Part shown: positions 1 through 5,470 of the stretch, piece after piece
Layout of the letters: every line of letters starts with the position of its first letter
Position numbering within the stretch: the first letter of the stretch is position 1
Assembly (NCBI GenBank): GCA_035761045.1
Contig: DASTRU010000254.1
Coordinates: 1 to 10,622, forward strand
Direction: 5' to 3'
Source of the DNA: DASTRU01 sp035761045
GTDB taxonomy: Bacteria; Pseudomonadota; Gammaproteobacteria; Burkholderiales; Burkholderiaceae_E
DNA length: 10,622 nt
The notes under the pieces: model-generated
What the model was told of the DNA's origin: nothing
Databases searched by the model: none
The model's input: only the letters and a program-made list of their open reading frames with translations
Translations under genes and position numbers: made by a program

Positions 1-1
1 G

Positions 2-208
2 TCGGCGTTGGAAGGCGTCAAGACGCTGCAAAGCTTGTTGCCGATGTGCGCGTGGTGCAAGAACGTGCGCGACGATGCCGGGTATTGGGGGCGCGTGGAG
101 GATTACCTGACGCACCATACCGGCCGGACGATGACGCACAGCATGTGCCCCGCCTGCTTGTCGAAGTACTGCGTCAACCACGACAACGAGGATAAAACGA
201 CGTATTAA
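2..208 (+). CDS. C-terminal tail of a signal-transduction protein (response regulator or PAS/GAF sensor), 5' partial
   Basis: The reading frame is open to the left edge and ends at TAA 206-208, so this is the end of a larger protein. The visible residues read ALEGVKTLQSLLPMCAWCKNVRDDAGYW and continue to a CPAC motif. This matches a tail seen at the C-terminus of many bacterial response regulators and sensor proteins, usually of the form LLPICxxCKKIRDDxGYW...CPxCxxxxY, placed after a short helical linker. The four cysteines (CAWC and CPAC pairs) could bind a metal, which is inference; the tail has no catalytic role known to me. A TTG at 8 could be read as a start, but the family motif already begins about ten codons later and needs an upstream domain, so 8 is not the true start. 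The MFS gene follows after 14 bases on the same strand, so the two may be co-transcribed. Confidence 0.75.
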   Translation, partial: SALEGVKTLQSLLPMCAWCKNVRDDAGYWGRVEDYLTHHTGRTMTHSMCPACLSKYCVNHDNEDKTTY

Positions 209-222
209 GCCGTTCATGCCGA

Positions 223-1605
223 ATGCGTCGTCCTAATGCCTTATCTCTCATCGTCGCGTGCGCGCTGTTCATGGAGCATATGGACAGCACCATCATCGCG
301 ACATCGCTGCCAGTCATCGCGCGGTCGCTTGGCGAAGACCCAATCGCGCTCAAACTCGCGCTGACGTCCTACCTCGTAAGCCTCGCGGTCTTCATTCCCT
401 TGACGGGATGGATGACCGACCGCTTTGGCTCGCGTCGCATCTTCAAGACCGCGATTGGGGTTTTTCTGCTGGGCTCGGTGTTGTGCGGTTTCGTGACCTC
501 GCTTGGCGGATTCGTGATGGCGCGGTTCATCCAAGGCATGGGCGGCGCGATGATGGTGCCCGTCGGCCGCATCGTTCTTATGAAAAGCGTGGACAAAAAA
601 GACTTAGTCGCCGCGCTCGCGTGGTTGACCTTGCCCGCGCTGTTTGGTCCCTTGCTCGGGCCCGCCGTCGGTGGGTTGATCACGACGTATTTCGATTGGC
701 GATTTATTTTCTTCATCAACGTGCCCATTGGTCTTGCGGGCATCGCGCTCGCGTCGCGTTACGTGCCGCAACTGAAGGAACCGCCTCGGCCGTTCGACAT
801 GCTGGGCTTCGCCGTATTGGCGGTGGGCGTGTCGGCCTTGGTGCTGGGCTTGGCCACCGCCGGTCAACATCTTTTGGCCTGGCATGCGTCGCTTGTATGC
901 ATCGCGGTGGGCGTTGTGTTCATCGCGTTGTATGCCTGGCATGCGCATCGCGTGGAGCATCCGGTATTGGATTTTCATTACCTGCGCATACCAACCTACC
1001 GCATCGGCGTATTAGGCGGCGCCTTGTTTCGCATTGGTGTTGGCGCCACGCCGTTTTTATTGCCGCTGATGCTGCAAATCGGCTTTGGCATGACGCCCTT
1101 GCAATCGGGTTTGATCACGTGCATCTCCGCGCTCGCCGCGATCTTCATGAAGACGATTTCGACCCGCGTGCTGCGACGCTTTGGGTTTCGCCGCGTGTTG
1201 ATGGTCAATGGCGTGTGCGCGTCGTTCACCGTGGCGTTGTATGGCGTGTTGACGCCCGCAACTTCGACCGCGTTGATGCTTGGCGTGCTCTTTTTTGGCG
1301 GGTTTTTTCGGTCGATGCAATTCACCGCGGTGAACGCAATTGCGTTCGCCGACATTGAACGGCGCGACATGGGCGCGGCCTCAAGCCTGGGTAATGTGAT
1401 TCAACAATTGTCCTTGGGCACGGGTGTCACCGTGGGCGCCTATACCTTGCAATTCGCGCATCGCATGCTCGGTCACGAAGCCTTGCATCCAGAAGATTTC
1501 GCGGTCGCGTTCGTAATTGTCGGCCTGATTTCCGCAAGCGCCTGGTTCATGCTCGCGCGATTGGAACGCGACGCGGGCCACGAGTTGTCGGGCGCCTCAA
1601 CCTAA
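223..1605 (+). CDS. DHA2-family MFS multidrug exporter, MdtD-like
   Basis: This 460-residue inner-membrane protein is predicted to export small molecules or drugs by proton antiport. Visible family motifs in order are MDSTIIATSLPVIARSLG at 20-37 (motif D1 of the 14-helix drug:H+ antiporters), GWMTDRFGSRR at 62-72 (MFS motif A in the loop between helices 2 and 3), RFIQGMGGAMMVPVGR at 101-116 (motif B) and GPLLGPAVGG at 142-151 (motif C, antiporter signature), followed by DWRFIFFINVPIG at 158-170. Length and motif wording are close to E. coli MdtD (about 471 residues), including GGAMMVPVGR; the substrate cannot be read from the sequence. The start ATG has no clear Shine-Dalgarno site. It lies 14 bases after the preceding stop, so translation may be coupled to the upstream signalling gene. 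The 3' end overlaps the convergent DUF1857 gene by 9 bases. Confidence 0.93.
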   Translation: MRRPNALSLIVACALFMEHMDSTIIATSLPVIARSLGEDPIALKLALTSYLVSLAVFIPLTGWMTDRFGSRRIFKTAIGVFLLGSVLCGFVTSLGGFVMARFIQGMGGAMMVPVGRIVLMKSVDKKDLVAALAWLTLPALFGPLLGPAVGGLITTYFDWRFIFFINVPIGLAGIALASRYVPQLKEPPRPFDMLGFAVLAVGVSALVLGLATAGQHLLAWHASLVCIAVGVVFIALYAWHAHRVEHPVLDFHYLRIPTYRIGVLGGALFRIGVGATPFLLPLMLQIGFGMTPLQSGLITCISALAAIFMKTISTRVLRRFGFRRVLMVNGVCASFTVALYGVLTPATSTALMLGVLFFGGFFRSMQFTAVNAIAFADIERRDMGAASSLGNVIQQLSLGTGVTVGAYTLQFAHRMLGHEALHPEDFAVAFVIVGLISASAWFMLARLERDAGHELSGAST

Positions 1606-2076
1606 CAAGCCGCCGCGGCCAAGGTCGCGAATCCGCGCGACGATGTCGAGGTGATGCAGCTTGTACGCCTGTTCGCGCATGCCAATCGTTTGTTCGTCGA
1701 GTTCGGTGCGTGGCGCGTCCTCGGGCCATTCATGCACGAAGCGCAGGAACAACGCGTCGTTCGATGGCTCTTCGATGCGCACCGTCAAACGGCTCGCGGG
1801 CCAACGCGTGCCGGGTTCGATCGCGATCGTCAGCTCGCGCAGGGTGGCAAGCGTCACCCGGTCGCGCACGACGTGCGTTCCAAAATTCAATTCGCGTTCG
1901 ATCGCGTCGGCGCCTTGCGAGATTACGCGCGCGTCTTCCAACACCGGGTTGAAGCGCATCGGTTCGTGCGCGAAAAGCGCCAAGCCGCTCCACAACTGCG
2001 CGCGCGTGAGCGTGTCTAGCAGCGGCACGAGCGGATCGTTGATCTGCACCAAATGTTCAAAGCGCATGGCCTGCAT
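1597..2076 (-). CDS. DUF1857 / AtaL-like SRPBCC family protein
   Basis: This 159-residue soluble protein has the pattern of the DUF1857 (AtaL-like) branch of the START/Bet v 1 (SRPBCC) superfamily, helix-grip folds that hold hydrophobic ligands. Visible signatures are MRFEHLVQINDP near the start, LTRAQLWSGL at about 23-32, ELNFGTHVVRDRVTL at about 62-76, and the late strand LFLRFVHEWPED followed by a C-terminal helix LHHLDIVARIRDLG. The length matches the family. The biological role is unknown. There are two candidate starts, ATG 2076 and ATG 2067. An AAGGA site (2089-2093 on the plus strand as tcctt) lies 12 bases before 2076 and 21 before 2067, which favours 2076, while family members usually begin at MRFEHL (2067). 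The gene is divergent from the glycosyltransferase gene and convergent with the exporter. Confidence 0.88.
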   Translation of the reverse strand: MQAMRFEHLVQINDPLVPLLDTLTRAQLWSGLALFAHEPMRFNPVLEDARVISQGADAIERELNFGTHVVRDRVTLATLRELTIAIEPGTRWPASRLTVRIEEPSNDALFLRFVHEWPEDAPRTELDEQTIGMREQAYKLHHLDIVARIRDLGRGGLLG

Positions 2077-2144
2077 ATAGTTTTAGCGTCCTTAATTCAA
2101 ACCTGCTGTTTACCACCGCGGGTACGCGACGTGCTGAACAAGCG

Positions 2145-2159
2145 CGCCCCGCCGGGGCG
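2145..2159. other. GC-rich hairpin in the glycosyltransferase leader
   Basis: CGCCCC and GGGGCG are perfectly inverted around a 3-base gcc loop. The hairpin ends 2 bases before the AAGGGA ribosome-binding site of the glycosyltransferase gene, in the 100-base divergent intergenic region 2077-2176. It could form in the mRNA leader and influence initiation, but short GC palindromes are common at this base composition. Confidence 0.3.
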
Positions 2160-2161
2160 AC

Positions 2162-2167
2162 AAGGGA
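2162..2167 (+). promoter_or_regulatory. Ribosome-binding site deciding the glycosyltransferase start
   Basis: AAGGGA lies 9 bases before ATG 2177. This supports that start over the in-frame ATGs at 2219 and 2225, which sit nearer the first beta strand of the GT-A domain. Confidence 0.6.
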
Positions 2168-2176
2168 TCACACGCC

Positions 2177-4081
2177 ATGCCTTTAGGCCCGCTTTCGTCG
2201 ATCGACACCACGGTGTCGATGCGCATGCCGCGCGTATGCGTCTTAATGCCCACATGGAACCACGCCGCTTTCATCGAGCGTGCGCTCGACAGCTTGCTCG
2301 CGCAATCGTTCACCGATTGGGAACTCATCATCGTGGACGACGCGTCGCCCGACAACACCGCCGCCGTGGTCGCGCATCGATTAATCGACGATCGCATTCG
2401 GTATCAGCGCTTGAATGACAACGTGGGCTTGGGCGCCGCGCTCAACATCGCGCTCGATGCGTCGCGTGCGCCGCTCGTCGCGTATTTGCCGAGCGACGAT
2501 GTGTGGTACCGCGAACATTTGGAGCACTTAGTCGCCGCGCTCGACGCCGCGCCACGCGCCGCGCTTGCGATCGCCGGCGTGCGTTATCGCTACAACCGCC
2601 ACGCCCACGCGCGCATCGATGGCAAGCCATTGCAACTCGTTCAATGCCTGCACCGCCGCGTGCCCGAGCATTGGATCGAGCGTGGCGAGCTCGTGACCGA
2701 CGATCTTGACCGAATGTATTGGAACCGCGTGCTCGCGCATGGCGACGCGGTGGAGACGGGCATCGTGAGTTGCGAATGGGTCGAGCATCCAGACCAATTG
2801 CATCGCGTCTTGCAAGAGCCCGAAGGCGGCATCAACACCTATCGCGCGCGCTTTCACGTGCGGCACCCGTTGCGCTTTCATGCAACCACCGGCAATTACA
2901 TCGACGAGGTCACGCAATACGCCAAGGCGCGCTCGCGACCCGACACGCCCATGGCGAGCGATGGTCTTAAGGTATTGCTCGTGGGCGAGTTGGCCTACAA
3001 CGCCGACCGCGTGCTGGCCTTGGAAGAACTTGGCCATCGTCTGTACGGGCTGTGGATGGACAAGCCCTATTGGTACAACACCGTGGGCCCCGTGCCGTTC
3101 GGACACGTGACCGACCTACCGCGCGACGATTGGCAACGCGCGGTGCGCAAGCTCGCGCCCGACGTGATTTACGCGGGCCTGAATTGGCAAGCCGTGCCCT
3201 TCGCGCACGAAGTACGCAACACCTTTCCCGACATTCCCTTCGTGTGGCACTTTAAGGAAGGGCCGTTCATCTGCTTGGAAAAAGGCACGTGGCCGCGGTT
3301 GATGGACCTGTACCGCACGGCCGATGCGCAAATTTTCGTCAGCGATGAAATGCGCGATTGGTTCGACACCGTCGTGCCCGGCTCGGCGCTGAGCAAACCC
3401 ACGCTCGTGCTCGACGGCGATTTGCCTAAGCGCGACGCGTTCGACACACCCTTCGCCACGCGTCGCCTTTCGCACGACGACGGCGAGTTGCATACCGTCG
3501 TGCCCGGCCGCCCGATCGGCTTGCATCCGCCCGACGTGGCCGCGCTCGCCGCGCAAGGCGTGCATCTGCATTTCTATGGCGACTTCACGCACGCGCAATG
3601 GCGCGGCTGGATCGATAAGGCCCGCGCGCTCGCGCCTAAGCATTTGCATTTGCATCCGCATGTGGATGCGTCGCGTTGGGTGGAAGAATTTTCGCGGTAC
3701 GACGCCGGGTGGTTGCATAGCTTTGAAAGCCGCAACCATGGCGACCTGCGCCGCGCCGATTGGGATGACCTCAATCTGCCCGCGCGCTTATCAACGCTAG
3801 CCGCCGCGGGCTTGCCCATGCTTCAACGCGATAACTCCGAGCATCGCGTCGCCACGCAAAGCGAAGGCCGCGCGATGGGCACGAGCGTGTTCTTCGATAG
3901 CGTCGAGGAAGTGGGCGCCTTATTGCGCGATTCGGTCACCGAACGCGCGCGCGACGCGGTGCGCACGCAGCGTGCGTATTGGACGTTCGACGCGCACGCG
4001 GCGCGATTGATCGCGTTCTTTCGCGTGGCGATCGCGCATGCGCAAGCGTGCGAACGGTTAGGGACGCCGCGCGTGGCTTAA
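2177..4081 (+). CDS. Two-domain glycosyltransferase: GT2 module fused to a GT4-like module
   Basis: This 634-residue cytoplasmic protein likely transfers sugars during surface polysaccharide or glycan assembly. The N-terminal module (about 18-250) is a family 2, GT-A fold transferase: VCVLMPTWNHAAFIERALDSL at 20-40, WELIIVDDASPDNT at 48-61 with the nucleotide-sugar aspartates D54/D55, and PSDDVWY at 105-111 with the metal-binding aspartates. The second module starts at KVLLVGELAYNADRVLALEELGHRLYGLWM (265 onward) and looks like a GT-B, GT1/GT4-type enzyme. It includes VWHFKEGPF at 356-364, VVPGRPIGLHP at 441-451, HLHFYGDF at 463-470 and LPARLSTLAAAGLPMLQRDN at 534-553, a typical donor-binding end of GT-B enzymes. 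No signal peptide or membrane helix is evident. It stands alone, with no other polysaccharide gene in view, so acceptor and product are unknown. The 3' end lies 19 bases from the convergent ankyrin gene. Confidence 0.88.
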   Translation: MPLGPLSSIDTTVSMRMPRVCVLMPTWNHAAFIERALDSLLAQSFTDWELIIVDDASPDNTAAVVAHRLIDDRIRYQRLNDNVGLGAALNIALDASRAPLVAYLPSDDVWYREHLEHLVAALDAAPRAALAIAGVRYRYNRHAHARIDGKPLQLVQCLHRRVPEHWIERGELVTDDLDRMYWNRVLAHGDAVETGIVSCEWVEHPDQLHRVLQEPEGGINTYRARFHVRHPLRFHATTGNYIDEVTQYAKARSRPDTPMASDGLKVLLVGELAYNADRVLALEELGHRLYGLWMDKPYWYNTVGPVPFGHVTDLPRDDWQRAVRKLAPDVIYAGLNWQAVPFAHEVRNTFPDIPFVWHFKEGPFICLEKGTWPRLMDLYRTADAQIFVSDEMRDWFDTVVPGSALSKPTLVLDGDLPKRDAFDTPFATRRLSHDDGELHTVVPGRPIGLHPPDVAALAAQGVHLHFYGDFTHAQWRGWIDKARALAPKHLHLHPHVDASRWVEEFSRYDAGWLHSFESRNHGDLRRADWDDLNLPARLSTLAAAGLPMLQRDNSEHRVATQSEGRAMGTSVFFDSVEEVGALLRDSVTERARDAVRTQRAYWTFDAHAARLIAFFRVAIAHAQACERLGTPRVA

Positions 4082-4100
4082 GCGGGAGAAATTTGAGCAG

Positions 4101-5468
4101 TCAGTTCTCAAGAGCGTGTACGACGTCAATGTGGCCGTTTTGAGTCGCCAAGTTCGAGGCGGTGTGGCCTTGCGAATCGGCTAAGTTCTTATCGACACCC
4201 CCCTGTACGAGCAAACGCACGAGATCGGCGCGACCCTCAAGCGCGGCAATATGCAGCGCGGTGCGGTTCAAGTGAGCGGTCGCGTTCTTGTTGATGCTTG
4301 AGTTAAGGAGTAGCTCCACGATCTCGGTATGTCCCTCCTCAACGGCCATATGCAACGCCGTGACGCCCCATCTGTTAGTCGCATTTGCTTCGACTTTCGC
4401 GTCTAAGAGCACGCGTACCACGTCCGCATGGCCGGCTAGAGTTGCGCGAAGCAGTGCCGTTAAACGTTCTTCATCCGCAACGTCTTTCTTGGCATTGTTA
4501 GCGAGTAGCAGCGCCGCGATGTCGGCGCGCCCATATGTCGCCGCGAAATGAAGTGCGGAGATCCCAAAGGAATCGAGAGCGTTTACATCGGCGCCTTTTT
4601 CCAACAGTAGACGAACGGTCTGCGTATGGCCTTTTCGAGTCGCCATATGCAATGCCGTCAAACCCGATCTTCCCTTAGCATCGATGTTGATGGGTTGATC
4701 CAACAGCACGCGTGCGACATCGACATGGCCATGTCTCGCCGCGATATGCAGCACCGAACCGCTATTTTCGTTTGTTGGTTCAATCTCGACGCCTGCTTTA
4801 ATAAGCAGGCGCACGGTATCGGCCTTACCGTTCTCAGCCGCCCACGTCAACGGTGTCACCCGTTCACCCGTGCGGACATTAGCTCCAGCCGCGATCAATG
4901 CCTCTTGCGCCGCGATGTTGTTCGTTTGTGCAGCCACGATGAATGGCACGCAATGATCGGCATCGGGTTCGTCAAGTGAAAGGCCCGCGTCGCGTAACGT
5001 TTCAAAGCGCTCTTTAAGCGTAAAGGGTTTTTGAGCGCTGACATCATCGTTAAAACCTTGAGGGGCAACATCGCACCCCACTTGCGCGAGCGCATGCACT
5101 AGGGTGTCGCCATCCCCGGCCGTAGGCCAATATGGCGTCCACGGCAATACCCGCGCGCTGCACAGCGCGGCGAGGCCCAAGAACGCATCGCGATGTTGGC
5201 CAAACATCACCAAGCGATTAATCGCGTCGTAAAGACCGCCGCGTCGCAACGCGTCGCGCGTGAAATCAATGAATGCTTGCACATGGCGCTCTTGCTGGGA
5301 ACGTGGCACCAGGTCGATGCGAAAGCGCGGATCAATGAATAAACCTAATTGCTTGAACTCGCGCGCGACATTCAAGGGATTAACTTGAGTGCGGGTGGTC
5401 AGCGCGTAATCGGTTGGTTGGGACAATAGTCCCGGTTCGCTATGAACGCGACGAAGCGAATAAGTCAT
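4101..5468 (-). CDS. Ankyrin-repeat protein with an unrecognised N-terminal domain (shorter paralogue, second in operon)
   Basis: This protein has 455 residues. Residues 1-30 are variable. Residues about 32-166 form a domain shared with the product of the upstream gene; conserved pieces are ERHVQAFIDF at 60-69, GGLYDAINRLVMFG at 77-90, AFLGLAALCSARVLP at 95-109 and LKERFETLRDAG at 151-162. From about 172 to the end there are roughly nine 33-residue ankyrin repeats of the TALHxAxxxGHxxVVRLLL type, the last ending abruptly at HALEN without a clear cap. Ankyrin arrays bind proteins; in bacteria they are frequent in host-directed effectors, but no secretion signal or membrane segment is visible. 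The start ATG lies 2 bases after the upstream TAA and has no Shine-Dalgarno site, so translation is probably coupled. MTYSLRRVHS at the start aligns with MTFSPHRLYG of the paralogue. Confidence 0.9.
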   Translation of the reverse strand: MTYSLRRVHSEPGLLSQPTDYALTTRTQVNPLNVAREFKQLGLFIDPRFRIDLVPRSQQERHVQAFIDFTRDALRRGGLYDAINRLVMFGQHRDAFLGLAALCSARVLPWTPYWPTAGDGDTLVHALAQVGCDVAPQGFNDDVSAQKPFTLKERFETLRDAGLSLDEPDADHCVPFIVAAQTNNIAAQEALIAAGANVRTGERVTPLTWAAENGKADTVRLLIKAGVEIEPTNENSGSVLHIAARHGHVDVARVLLDQPINIDAKGRSGLTALHMATRKGHTQTVRLLLEKGADVNALDSFGISALHFAATYGRADIAALLLANNAKKDVADEERLTALLRATLAGHADVVRVLLDAKVEANATNRWGVTALHMAVEEGHTEIVELLLNSSINKNATAHLNRTALHIAALEGRADLVRLLVQGGVDKNLADSQGHTASNLATQNGHIDVVHALEN

Positions 5469-5470
5469 GG

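Noticed and set aside
258..1358. A 366-codon plus-strand open frame inside the exporter gene, and three 124-codon antisense frames (369-743, 604-978, 996-1370)
   Set aside because: They translate to Arg/His-rich or otherwise featureless low-complexity sequence and are shadows of the MFS gene, whose frame carries all family motifs.
1651..2080. Plus-strand open frames (1651-2019, 1661-2080) opposite the DUF1857 gene
   Set aside because: The minus-strand frame matches a protein family along its full length; the plus frames show no motif and no good start.
2528..3739. Long antisense frames (2528-3106 and 3116-3739) under the glycosyltransferase
   Set aside because: Composition is a mirror of the GT codons; no recognisable domain or ribosome site.
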